A DNA stretch of 32,198 nt from Gemmatimonadaceae bacterium (GTDB taxonomy: Bacteria > Gemmatimonadota > Gemmatimonadetes > Gemmatimonadales > Gemmatimonadaceae), in NCBI GenBank assembly GCA_022843265.1, contig JALHNZ010000040.1:1-32198 (forward strand), in the 5' to 3' direction. The notes below the pieces were generated by a model. It had not been told where the DNA came from and did no database searches. It saw only the letters and a program-made list of their open reading frames with translations. A program made the position numbers and the translations under genes. Of the stretch, positions 1 to 6,907 are shown piece by piece; the stretch's first letter is position 1, and every line of letters begins with the position of its first letter.

Positions 1-7
1 CCCCCCT

Positions 8-30
8 GTGTCAGGATAGTTGTCGCATGA
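8..30 (+). repeat. Left terminal inverted repeat of the IS3-family element
   Basis: Bases 8-30 match the reverse complement of 1615-1637 at 21 of 23 positions; the shared core is GATAGTTGTCG. It lies 57 bp before the chosen orfA start and very probably overlaps the element's promoter region. Confidence 0.85.
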
Positions 31-87
31 GCGATGCAACCGCATCGCGCATGGCAATGACATGACGGGGGTACGGAGTTGGTGCAC

Positions 88-594
88 ATGCAGACGTACA
101 GTGCCGCGTTCAAAGCGCGTGTGGTCCAGCGATTGATGGGCCCGCGCGCGGTCAGCGCGAATCGGTTGGCGGAGACGGTGGGCGTGTCCCAAGAAACCCT
201 CTCGCGGTGGCTGCGGCAAGCGCGTAGCGTAGACGGTATGCCATCACCGAAGAAACGGACGCCCCGCTGGACCGGCGCAGAGAAGCTGCGCGTGGTGCTC
301 GCGGCGGAGGGATTGGAGGACGAGGCGCTTGGGGCGCTGCTGCGCCAGGAAGGGCTGCACGCGGCGCAGCTTGCGGAATGGCGCGCCGCTGCGGAAGCGG
401 CGCTGAGCGCCCCCGCCACGCGTCGTCCGTCGGGGCCATCGCCAGAGGCCGCGCGCATCGTCGCGCTGGAGCGCGAGCTGCGGCGCAAAGAGGCGGCGCT
501 CGCGGAAACGGCGGCGCTGCTGGTGCTCAAAAAAAAAGTCCAGGCGATCTGGGCGGACGAGGACGATACCACGGACCCGACGCGCGCACGATGA
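88..594 (+). CDS. IS3-family transposase OrfA (HTH protein)
   Basis: OrfA of the IS; it binds the terminal repeats and forms the N-terminal half of the OrfAB transposase. The 168-residue product has a first helix-turn-helix of the Tnp_1 type (about residues 3-45, AETVGVSQETLSRWLR), a second HTH-like unit (about 60-105), and a C-terminal heptad-rich stretch (about 122-150, VALERELRRKEAALAETAAL) that resembles the leucine zipper of IS3 OrfA proteins. I chose ATG 88 because GGAG at 74-77 sits 10 bases upstream; TTG 79 and GTG 82 lie too close to that site. The frame ends in TGA at 592-594, overlapping the orfB ATG at 591. The A9 run at 529-537 is in this frame as AAA AAA AAA. Confidence 0.88.
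   Translation: MQTYSAAFKARVVQRLMGPRAVSANRLAETVGVSQETLSRWLRQARSVDGMPSPKKRTPRWTGAEKLRVVLAAEGLEDEALGALLRQEGLHAAQLAEWRAAAEAALSAPATRRPSGPSPEAARIVALERELRRKEAALAETAALLVLKKKVQAIWADEDDTTDPTRAR
529..538 (+). promoter_or_regulatory. Probable programmed -1 frameshift site (A9G)
   Basis: Nine adenines followed by G lie in the zero frame as AAA AAA AAA G. Slippage by -1 leads into a frame that stays open and joins the orfB frame at its ATG (591), giving an OrfAB fusion. IS3 elements classically use an A6G-type slippery run at this place. The ATGA overlap downstream gives a second way to make OrfB alone. Confidence 0.7.
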
Positions 595-1610
595 TTGTCA
601 CGCTCATCGAAGAGGCGGTCGAGAGCGGTGCGCGACGCGCACGCGCGTGTGCCGTGGTGGGGCTGAGTGTGCGCACGGTGGAGCGCTGGCGTGGTGCACA
701 TCCGCAGGACGCACGACACGGCCCGCGTGCGACGCCCGCCAACGCGCTGTCGCGCACGGAGCGCGCTGAGGTGTTGGCGCTGGTGAACAGCCCCGCGTAC
801 CGCGACGCGTCGCCGCATCAGATCGTGCCGCAGCTCGCCGACACGGGCGTGTACGTCGCGTCGGAATCGACGATGTATCGCCTGCTGCGGGAGGAGCACC
901 AGCTCACGCATCGCGGCCGCGCGCAGCCACCTGTGCGACGCGAGGTGCCTGTGCATCACGCGACGGGACCGCGCCAAGTGTGGAGCTGGGACATCACGTA
1001 CCTCAAGAGCCCCGTGCGCGGCGTGTTCTGGTATCTGTACCTGATGATGGACATCTGGAGTCGCCGCATCATGGGCTGGGCGGTGCACCCGACGCAGAGC
1101 GACGCGCACGCGGCCACGCTGTTCACGACGGTGTGTCACGCGCACGCGGTCACCACCACCGGCCTCGTGCTGCATGCGGATAACGGCGGCCCGATGAAAG
1201 GGGCCACCATGCTCGCCACCTTGGAACGACTCGGGGTGATTCCATCCTTCAGTCGACCGCGTGTGAGCGATGACAATCCGTATTCCGAAGCGCTGTTTCG
1301 CACGCTCAAGTATTGTCCCGCCTTTCCGACGCAGCCGTTTGTCGATCTCGACGCGGCCCGCGCGTGGGTGACGGCCTTTGTCACGTGGTACAACCATCAG
1401 CATCAGCACAGCGCGATTCAGTTTGTCACGCCGGATGATCGGCACACCGGCCGGGACATTGCGATTTTGCAGCAGCGCGCCGCCGTGTATCAAGCGGCGC
1501 GTGCATACCACCCGGAACGCTGGCGCGGCCCCACGCGCAACTGGTCGCGCCCGACGACGGTGTATTTGAACGACGCACGGTCCGCGACCGCGCTGGTGGT
1601 CACCGGATAG
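591..1610 (+). CDS. IS3-family transposase OrfB (DDE integrase core)
   Basis: Catalytic half of the transposase; it cuts and joins IS ends in the cytoplasm. The 339-residue product starts with an HTH-like segment (GLSVRTVERWR), continues with an IS3 HTH_21-like region (SPHQIVPQLADTGVYVASES) and an rve integrase core. The catalytic triad is visible: D in WSWDITYL, D in HADNGG, and E in NPYSEALFRTLK, with exactly 35 residues between the second D and the E, and a Lys seven residues after the E. All these are intact. ATG 591 overlaps the orfA stop (ATGA); the same frame is open upstream to the A-run, so the main product may be a -1 frameshift fusion. Close in style to many IS3 members with a KGATMLATLERLGV motif. 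Confidence 0.92.
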   Translation: MIVTLIEEAVESGARRARACAVVGLSVRTVERWRGAHPQDARHGPRATPANALSRTERAEVLALVNSPAYRDASPHQIVPQLADTGVYVASESTMYRLLREEHQLTHRGRAQPPVRREVPVHHATGPRQVWSWDITYLKSPVRGVFWYLYLMMDIWSRRIMGWAVHPTQSDAHAATLFTTVCHAHAVTTTGLVLHADNGGPMKGATMLATLERLGVIPSFSRPRVSDDNPYSEALFRTLKYCPAFPTQPFVDLDAARAWVTAFVTWYNHQHQHSAIQFVTPDDRHTGRDIAILQQRAAVYQAARAYHPERWRGPTRNWSRPTTVYLNDARSATALVVTG

Positions 1611-1614
1611 AACT

Positions 1615-1637
1615 TCATACGACAACTATCTTGACAC
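1615..1637 (-). repeat. Right terminal inverted repeat of the IS3-family element
   Basis: The reverse complement of this segment matches 8-30 with two mismatches. It begins 4 bp after the orfB stop, so the transposase reading frame runs almost to the end of the element, as is common for IS3 members. Confidence 0.85.
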
Positions 1638-1705
1638 TCACCGGAAGCACAGGCACTCTACGTTCGCTACGGCAGTTTTATCCGGCAGACGAGGAGGTGC
1701 GTCTG

Positions 1706-2236
1706 GTGAGGTTACAACAACAGCATCGTATACCACAAATGATGTTGGTGTATTCTCATCTGTTGCTTCAAGCTGTTAACGCGGGGATGAAGAAAATAAA
1801 CTTTCGCACAATTTGCTCGCTTGAGCGCGAGCTCCGACCTTTGACAGAACTTCTTTCAATTGTCGACGAGAATGTTGCTTTTCTCCCGGACTGCCTAATT
1901 GACTTAAATCCAATTGATGATGGGCAGCAGCGACGTGCATATGTTGCAATTTGTCGTGCACTACTTCCTCGTAACCAACGCCAGTCACCAGTGTCTCTCG
2001 GTGAGTTATTGCTCAACTACGCTCCGCGAGATCCGGTCGCTCAGATACTATTCTTGAAGAATGTTGCTCGTCGTGTCTCTGGCCGACTAGTTCCTGTACG
2101 GACTCTGCGAACCAGTCGCGCAATGTCAAACTGGCGAACACGACTCCGATCTGCGATCCAACAACGGGTTCTGGGCGCTCTCGACGGCCTCGAACTGGAA
2201 GCGGTATACACACAGTTGGCCGCGCTTGGCCGATAG
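1706..2236 (+). CDS. Hypothetical protein of foreign codon use, probably a truncated remnant beside the IS
   Basis: I do not recognise this product. The frame is open leftward through the IS end (from about 1604), so the original gene may have been cut by the IS; translation could now start at GTG 1706, with GAGGAG at 1691-1696 nine bases upstream, or ATG 1739. The encoded 176 residues look like a soluble, mostly helical protein (QQRRAYVAICRALLPRNQ; QILFLKNVARRVSGRL), with no signal peptide or membrane span. Codon use differs sharply from the neighbours: many T/A-ending codons such as CTT, ATT, GTT, CAA, TTA and TTG where the surrounding genes prefer C/G. This suggests horizontal transfer. 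It ends 150 bp before the next start. Confidence 0.5.
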   Translation: MRLQQQHRIPQMMLVYSHLLLQAVNAGMKKINFRTICSLERELRPLTELLSIVDENVAFLPDCLIDLNPIDDGQQRRAYVAICRALLPRNQRQSPVSLGELLLNYAPRDPVAQILFLKNVARRVSGRLVPVRTLRTSRAMSNWRTRLRSAIQQRVLGALDGLELEAVYTQLAALGR

Positions 2237-2389
2237 CAGCATTTCAGAGCTAACGACTGGCTCGTGTCGAGGCGCGCCAACGTTTTCTGGGAAGGGCGAC
2301 CGATCGCAAGGTCGTACCAAAAGGAGATGGCAAGGTTGATCCAGCGTCTACGAACGAGTGGTGTAGACGTACCACGCACGGAGGCAAAG

Positions 2390-3559
2390 TTGCTGAGATA
2401 TGTACTTCTGACACTCCTCGCCACCTACTCTCCCGCGCTGCTCGCTCAGCCAGTCGACACCGTGCGCATGCAGTCGCTATACGAGATTCGCGAAGGTCGT
2501 CACGCGACAGCAGACTCACTCGGAAAAATCTCCGGCCTTGCCATTGATCGTGTTGGCAACCTGTACGCGTCGGACTTATCCGCGCAGCGCGTGTGGGTGT
2601 TCGCGCGCGATGGACGCTCGCTTCCTGCAATCGGACGCAAAGGACGCGGACCTGGTGAGTTCGAAGCGCCAACGGGCATCGCGATCTCACCCTCCGGCGC
2701 GCTTGCCGTCCGCGATTTTGATCGCGTCAGCAGCTTTGTTGTGGATTCGCGAACGGGTCGCCTCTCACGCTTCGATCGCAGCTTCAACGGACCACCACTT
2801 TCGGAATGGATGCTAAGGCGTGCCGTACGCTTTGCGCCCGACGGTCGCATGTTCTATCCCACACGAGAATCGGTCGACCGAAGCAAGTTCACAGCGCGCT
2901 TTGATGTGTATTCGCCCGCTGGCGTGCGTGTTGATTCACTCATTGTGCCCGCGTTCCCGAACTCACCACCAGGTGTTGCGTTTGTGCGACTCGCCGGCCA
3001 GGACGGACGCATGCTACAGGGTTTGAATCACGTGCCGTTTGCGCCGCTGCCCGTGTGGGACATTTCGCCGCGCGGTACAATCATCTCAGGAAGTGGCGAG
3101 ATCTACGTGCTGCGCGAAACAACGGCCACCGGCCAGGTTGTGCGAGAGTATCGGGGCAGTTCGTCGGCCAATCGCATTCCCGCACGTGAGCGCGCCGACA
3201 GTCTCGCTGCACTTCGTGAACGACTCGACGCCGTGCCGACCGATCTTGCGCGTGTAGAAGGCATGCCGGACAATGTGCGACGTCTTCAGCTGCCAACCGC
3301 GTATCCGCCGTATGCCGCCGTGTACGCCGCGCCGGACGGACTGGTATGGGTCCGACGGTGGCACAAAGGACCAACGGGCGGGACCGTATTTGACGTGTTC
3401 GACGCGACAGGAAAGCTGGCCAGAGTTGTGGTGCTGCCGATGGAGATTGATATCTTTCCCACGCCTCACCTCTCGCTGACTGACATTGCGGCAGTTGCGA
3501 CAGATCCGGAGACGGGTGCGCAGGGCATTGTGCGCCTCACTCCCCGCGGCGGCAGATAG
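2390..3559 (+). CDS. Secreted 6-bladed beta-propeller protein
   Basis: The predicted 389-residue product begins with a Sec signal peptide (LLRYVLLTLLATYSPALLAQ) and then repeated propeller-blade motifs: ISGLAIDRVGNLYASD, VWVFARDGRSLPAIGRKGRGPGEF, PTGIAISPSGALAV, AVRFAPDGRMFYPT. The G-x-GPGEF motif is typical of the 6-bladed beta-propeller (NHL-like/PF17170-type) proteins that are abundant in Bacteroidetes and Gemmatimonadota. Its ligand and role are unknown; scaffold or binding function in the periplasm is likely. I chose TTG 2390 because GGAGG (2380-2384) lies 5 bases upstream and the signal peptide then starts at once; the frame is open further up (ATG 2327, GTG 2264) but those starts put a long polar stretch before the signal. 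It stands alone between the ORF remnant and the methyltransferase gene. Confidence 0.75.
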   Translation: MLRYVLLTLLATYSPALLAQPVDTVRMQSLYEIREGRHATADSLGKISGLAIDRVGNLYASDLSAQRVWVFARDGRSLPAIGRKGRGPGEFEAPTGIAISPSGALAVRDFDRVSSFVVDSRTGRLSRFDRSFNGPPLSEWMLRRAVRFAPDGRMFYPTRESVDRSKFTARFDVYSPAGVRVDSLIVPAFPNSPPGVAFVRLAGQDGRMLQGLNHVPFAPLPVWDISPRGTIISGSGEIYVLRETTATGQVVREYRGSSSANRIPARERADSLAALRERLDAVPTDLARVEGMPDNVRRLQLPTAYPPYAAVYAAPDGLVWVRRWHKGPTGGTVFDVFDATGKLARVVVLPMEIDIFPTPHLSLTDIAAVATDPETGAQGIVRLTPRGGR

Positions 3560-3645
3560 CGGCCTGCTCTTGCATAGCGCGGGTATTCGATCCTCGCAGG
3601 TTCGCTCCGGGTATTGCTCACTACTCACGAATAGCTCGAGAGCGA

Positions 3646-4476
3646 ATGACCGACGCCGAACTCCTGCGGTTCTATTCCTCCGGCGCCGAGTCAGAACGGT
3701 TGCAGCGCGGCGTCGCACAACTCGAAGCCGCGCGCACGCGAAAATTTTTGCAGCAATTACTTCCGGCAGCACCAGCGCGCGTAATCGATGTGGGCGGCGG
3801 CACGGGCGCGTACGCGTTCTGGCTCGCCGAGCGTGGATACACCGTTCATTTGTTGGATCCCGTACCACAACTCATCGACGCGGCACGCGTCAACAATCAG
3901 AACGCAGCGAAGCCGCTCGCGACGATAGTGGTTGGAGATGCACTCGCCTTGCCGTACGAAGATGCGAGTGCCGATGCGCTGCTGTTGTTAGGTCCGCTAT
4001 ACCATCTGACTGCGCAGAGCGAACGCTCTGCAGCACTCGCTGAAGCACGCCGAGTGTTGCGGCCTAGCGGTGTGCTCTTCGCTGGAGCGATCACGCGATG
4101 GGCCGGCGCTCTCTACGGTCTCACACGCGGCCTGTACGCGCAACGTGGGTTTCAAGAGCAAGTAGCTACAACGGTGGAAACCGGCCAGAATGAAAACCCA
4201 GCGGGTCTCTCCGGCGGCTTCACAACCGCGTACTATCACCGCCCCGAAGAGTTAAGCGAGGAGGTTGCGTCAGCGGGCTTTACCGAGACTACAGTGCACG
4301 GACTCGAAGGGCCCGCGTGTCTGCTCACCGACTTCGACGCCCGTTGGAACGATCCTGAGCAGCGGCGGGTCTTGGAGTGGTCAGCAGACGCCTTCGGCGA
4401 CGAGCCGTCTCTCCTTGGCGCAAGCGCACATCTACTCGCAATCGCCCGTGCCCCTCGTGAAGAAACCAGGTCGTAA
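3646..4476 (+). CDS. Class I SAM-dependent methyltransferase
   Basis: A 276-residue cytosolic protein with a Rossmann-type methyltransferase fold. SAM-binding motif I is VIDVGGGTGAY (residues 46-56), the acidic residue closing strand 2 is in VHLLDPVPQ, motif II-like GDALALPYEDASADALLLL follows at about residues 92-110, and post-motif ARRVLRPSGVLF at about residue 140. This is the Methyltransf_11/25 pattern, known for small-molecule methylation; the substrate cannot be read from sequence. The last 20 bases overlap the start of the lipoprotein gene, so the two are probably co-expressed. The upstream ribosome site is weak (GAGAG just before ATG). Confidence 0.85.
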   Translation: MTDAELLRFYSSGAESERLQRGVAQLEAARTRKFLQQLLPAAPARVIDVGGGTGAYAFWLAERGYTVHLLDPVPQLIDAARVNNQNAAKPLATIVVGDALALPYEDASADALLLLGPLYHLTAQSERSAALAEARRVLRPSGVLFAGAITRWAGALYGLTRGLYAQRGFQEQVATTVETGQNENPAGLSGGFTTAYYHRPEELSEEVASAGFTETTVHGLEGPACLLTDFDARWNDPEQRRVLEWSADAFGDEPSLLGASAHLLAIARAPREETRS

Positions 4477-4879
4477 GCTCATCGCAGTCGCACTCGTCAC
4501 ACTCCTGGCTTCCGGCTGCTCGCTCATCACGTCGAGTGATTGCATCGGCATCGGCGTATCAGGACTCTCAATCACAGTGTTGGATCGGCGGACCAGTCAA
4601 ACACCGAGCGGGACAGTGGTGACCGTGACAGACGGCGACTACCGTGAGACGCTGACGAAGGTCGGCGAGGTGTTCCGGGGCGCCATGGAACGACCCGGAT
4701 CATACTCGATCACCGTCGAAGCGCCGGGCTACGTGGCCTGGACGCGAGAAAATGTCCGTGTTGTTCGGAGTGGCGCCTGCGACTATCTCCAGCCTGTGAC
4801 GCTTACGAGCGAGCTTCAGCCGATTGCATCGTCCATCGTGACCGACAACTTGCCTCGACGCGTTCACGCTGCACCATGA
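4457..4879 (+). CDS. Small lipoprotein with a carboxypeptidase-regulatory-like domain
   Basis: The product has a charged start (VKKPGRK), a hydrophobic segment and a lipobox LASGC, so it should be lipidated and held at a membrane. The mature part (about 115 residues) reads like a single prealbumin/carboxypeptidase-regulatory-like beta sandwich: SGTVVTVTDGDYRETLTKVG, then PGSYSITVEAPGYVAWTRENV, the usual pattern of a transthyretin-like fold. GTG 4457 gives a normal signal peptide; GTG 4448 is also possible, and neither has a clear ribosome site, which fits translational coupling to the overlapping methyltransferase gene. Function unknown. Confidence 0.65.
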   Translation: MKKPGRKLIAVALVTLLASGCSLITSSDCIGIGVSGLSITVLDRRTSQTPSGTVVTVTDGDYRETLTKVGEVFRGAMERPGSYSITVEAPGYVAWTRENVRVVRSGACDYLQPVTLTSELQPIASSIVTDNLPRRVHAAP

Positions 4880-4886
4880 TCTCAGA

Positions 4887-5276
4887 ATGAACCCCAGGTA
4901 CAGCGCGAACATCTTTACGGGGCTCGCCGGCGCTGCCACTCTCTTCCAAATCGCGCTTGCGCTCGGCGCACCGTGGGGCGCACTCACGCAAGGCGGACGC
5001 GTTTCCGGCGTCCTTCCCGCGTCGGCACGTGTGCTCGCAATGGTTTCGGCGATCCTGCTCGTCGGCTTCATCTACGTGGTCCGTGCGCGCGCAGCGGCGC
5101 CACCTCGATTCCGCCGCACGAGTTGGGTCGTGGTTGCCTACTGTGCGCTCGGTATCGTCGCGAACGCTATAACGCCAAGCCCTGCCGAGCGGCTCCTGTG
5201 GCTGCCTGTTGTCGCGATCATGTTCGTCACGAGTCTGCACGTCGCGCGCGATGCGGCGCCGTCCCAGTCAGCATGA
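4887..5276 (+). CDS. Small integral membrane protein, four predicted helices
   Basis: A 129-residue protein with four hydrophobic stretches (about residues 9-30, 44-66, 82-98 and 103-119). The segment GGRVSGVLPASARVLAMVSA between helices 1 and 2 is a motif I associate with a widespread unnamed family of small membrane proteins. No catalytic motif is seen. It starts 7 bp after the lipoprotein stop, so it is likely in the same transcript. Function unknown. Confidence 0.65.
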   Translation: MNPRYSANIFTGLAGAATLFQIALALGAPWGALTQGGRVSGVLPASARVLAMVSAILLVGFIYVVRARAAAPPRFRRTSWVVVAYCALGIVANAITPSPAERLLWLPVVAIMFVTSLHVARDAAPSQSA

Positions 5277-5356
5277 AATCGCGTGTTGCGCTCGCGCGTT
5301 CCGCGAGGTTCTCTACAGTAGAAGCGAACGCCACGCAGCTGCTGAACCAATCCTGA

Positions 5357-5779
5357 ATGCGAGACGAACATCAGCTCAGCAGCTCACCACGCACAAAACC
5401 AATGTCACGCGTCGGAGCAACCGCTCTGCTCGCCGGCATCGGCGGCGTCGTGGGCTTGGTACTGGGCACCAGTCTGCTGGTTGCCATACAGGTCATCGAG
5501 GATGGTGCGTTCTCCTGGGACCCCACTGTCCCGTTCGCCCTGCTGTTCGGCGGCACCGTTGGGGCTGCGGTGGGTGCGATCGGAGCGCCGATGATTACAT
5601 GGCTACTGCTTCGACGTGTACCACTGAATCGCGCCATTATCTTCTGCGCGCTTGGCACGATCGCCGGCGAAGCAATCGGCGTCGCAACTTTTGGTCAACT
5701 CGTGCTCGGCGGGTGCGTAGGCTTTGTCGCCTCAGCGATCCTCCTGCGCATAGTCTATCGCACACCAACTGCAGTTTGA
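5357..5779 (+). CDS. Small glycine-rich membrane protein, four predicted helices
   Basis: The 140-residue product shows four hydrophobic spans rich in Gly and Ala (for example GIGGVVGLVLGTSLLVAIQV and LFGGTVGAAVGAIGAPMITW), with the loop RRVPLNRAI between helices 2 and 3. ATG 5357 and ATG 5402 are both possible starts and neither has a clear ribosome site; the second gives a tighter membrane protein. It lies 80 bp after the preceding membrane-protein gene and 32 bp before the Tat-exported HAD gene. I do not recognise a function. Confidence 0.6.
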   Translation: MRDEHQLSSSPRTKPMSRVGATALLAGIGGVVGLVLGTSLLVAIQVIEDGAFSWDPTVPFALLFGGTVGAAVGAIGAPMITWLLLRRVPLNRAIIFCALGTIAGEAIGVATFGQLVLGGCVGFVASAILLRIVYRTPTAV

Positions 5780-5811
5780 ACGTTTGACGCACACCTGAGG
5801 AGGGCTTTCGA

Positions 5812-6579
5812 ATGTCCTGGGATCGACGAACCTTCCTCAAGCTGACCGCCGGTAGCATGATGGCCAGCGTGCTGCCCACGGTCTCCTTCGCCAGCGAACC
5901 AAGGAGCGCGAAGTACAAAGCCGTTGTATTCGACGCCTTCCCGATATTCGATCCGCGGCCGATCGCGGCGTTAGCCGAATCACTGTTTCCCGGCGACGGT
6001 CGCACGCTCATGAACGCGTGGCGTGTCCGACAGTTTGAGTATCAGTGGTTGCGCGCGCTTGGCGGACAGTACGTGAATTTCCTGCAGGCCACGCACGACA
6101 GCCTGATATTCGCGGCCAAAGAAACCAAACTGGACATTGCATCCGCACAGCGCGAACAACTCATGGCGGCGTGGTCCAACTTGCAAGTCTGGCCCGATGC
6201 GGCTGACGCAGTGAAAGCATTGCACGCCGCGGGCGTGCGTTTGTCATTTCTGTCGAACATGACATCGCGCATGCTCAACGATGGCCTCAAGCAGGCCAAG
6301 CTGGATGGAATGTTCGAGGCGGTGATCAGCACAGATAGTATCCGCTCCTACAAACCCGATCCCAAAGCCTATCAGCTCGGCGTTGACACGTTGCGTTTAC
6401 CAAAGGAAGAAATCCTTTTTGTCGCGTTTGCGGGTTGGGACGTTGCCGGTTCAAAATGGTTTGGCTATCCCACGTTCTGGCTCAACCGAATGAACGCACC
6501 CGCCGAGGAACTTGGTGTGGCAGCCGATGCGGTCGGCACTGACCTGGCGGCACTCCTGCGATTTGTTGTGCCCGGCTGA
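5812..6579 (+). CDS. Tat-exported HAD-superfamily protein, haloacid dehalogenase type II-like, with altered active site
   Basis: The first residues carry a twin-arginine motif (DRRTFLK, R5-R6) and a hydrophobic stretch ending near A27, so export of a folded protein is predicted. The body matches L-2-haloacid dehalogenases: nucleophile D41 in VVFDAF, WRVRQFEYQWLR (R71/R73 region), S148-N149, K181 in SYKPDPKAY and D210 in GWDVAGSKWFGYPTFWLNR. However the DxYGT loop is DAFPI, and the family's S-S-N-A-W-D segment reads A-F-A-G-W-D, so the Ser and Asn that in known enzymes line the active site are replaced. It may be a phosphatase-like or inactive relative. A strong ribosome site GAGGAGGG (5797-5804) lies 7 bases before ATG. 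Confidence 0.82.
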   Translation: MSWDRRTFLKLTAGSMMASVLPTVSFASEPRSAKYKAVVFDAFPIFDPRPIAALAESLFPGDGRTLMNAWRVRQFEYQWLRALGGQYVNFLQATHDSLIFAAKETKLDIASAQREQLMAAWSNLQVWPDAADAVKALHAAGVRLSFLSNMTSRMLNDGLKQAKLDGMFEAVISTDSIRSYKPDPKAYQLGVDTLRLPKEEILFVAFAGWDVAGSKWFGYPTFWLNRMNAPAEELGVAADAVGTDLAALLRFVVPG

Positions 6580-6603
6580 CAAGCCGCGATGTTGCGGCTG
6601 TCA
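6577..6603 (+). terminator. Terminator-like hairpin at the end of the HAD gene
   Basis: TGAC-A-AGCCGC, loop GATGTT, GCGGCT-GTCA: a 6-bp GC-rich stem plus a 4-bp outer stem separated by one bulged A. It starts on the stop codon itself. No T tract follows, so it may act as a pause or mRNA 3'-end structure rather than a classical intrinsic terminator. Confidence 0.45.
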
Positions 6604-6683
6604 TGAATGCGCGGTACGCGGCACGCATTGGTCTATGATCGCGTCGCACGTGTATGTCGCATCCAATTGGAGGGCCCTGTGCG

Positions 6684-6854
6684 ATGGATGTGCGAATGGA
6701 ACGTCGTGCATCGCGTCTCGAGTCTGTGACCGCCGGTATCGCTGTGGTTCGCGCGGTCCGTCGCGGCAGTGATCCGCGACTTCGCAAAGCGTTTGGCCCG
6801 AAAGTTCGCGCCCCCGTGAGCTCTTTCGGCGCGTTTTCGCGCGTGTGCTGGTGA
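6684..6854 (+). CDS. Possible small basic protein in the 6580-6907 gap (weak)
   Basis: This is the only candidate coding frame in the 328-bp gap. GGAGGG (6669-6674) lies 9 bases before ATG 6684 and the 56-residue product is arginine-rich (MERRASRLE, AVVRAVRRGSDPRLRK) without signal or membrane span. The rest of the gap shows only the hairpin at 6577-6603 and a weak CCGAAAG/CTTTCGG inverted repeat near 6798-6833. The ribosome site is the main argument; it may well be non-coding leader. Confidence 0.22.
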   Translation: MDVRMERRASRLESVTAGIAVVRAVRRGSDPRLRKAFGPKVRAPVSSFGAFSRVCW

Positions 6855-6907
6855 GCCGTGTCACACACCACGGCATAAGCCATCGGTCCCACCCGCACAC
6901 TCGCCGC

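Larger units (their letters stand above)
8..1637 (+). mobile_element. IS3-family insertion sequence, apparently complete
   Basis: A 1630-bp element bounded by near-perfect terminal inverted repeats (8-30 and 1615-1637, 21 of 23 bases matching) carries two overlapping transposase frames, orfA (HTH) and orfB (DDE integrase core), in the usual IS3 order. An A9G run near the end of orfA offers a -1 frameshift site. No target-site duplication is visible: the left flank in the window is only a C tract and the right flank is unrelated. Because both frames and both ends are intact the copy could still be active. It sits against a low-GC-style ORF remnant, which suggests that it interrupted or trimmed that gene. 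The family call is strong; I do not assign a named IS. Confidence 0.9.

Noticed and set aside
378-590. Upstream extension of the orfB frame as a separate N-terminus
   Set aside because: This part is the -1 frame of orfA, which has the HTH coding content. Only the portion after the A9 run (538-590) can be translated in this frame, as part of an OrfAB fusion.
3086-3868. 260-codon open frame on the minus strand opposite the propeller and methyltransferase genes
   Set aside because: Arg-rich shadow product; the opposing strand carries a signal peptide protein and a clear SAM motif.
4265-4456. Longer N-terminus for the lipoprotein gene
   Set aside because: It would lie entirely inside the methyltransferase gene and would bury the lipoprotein signal peptide in the middle of the protein.
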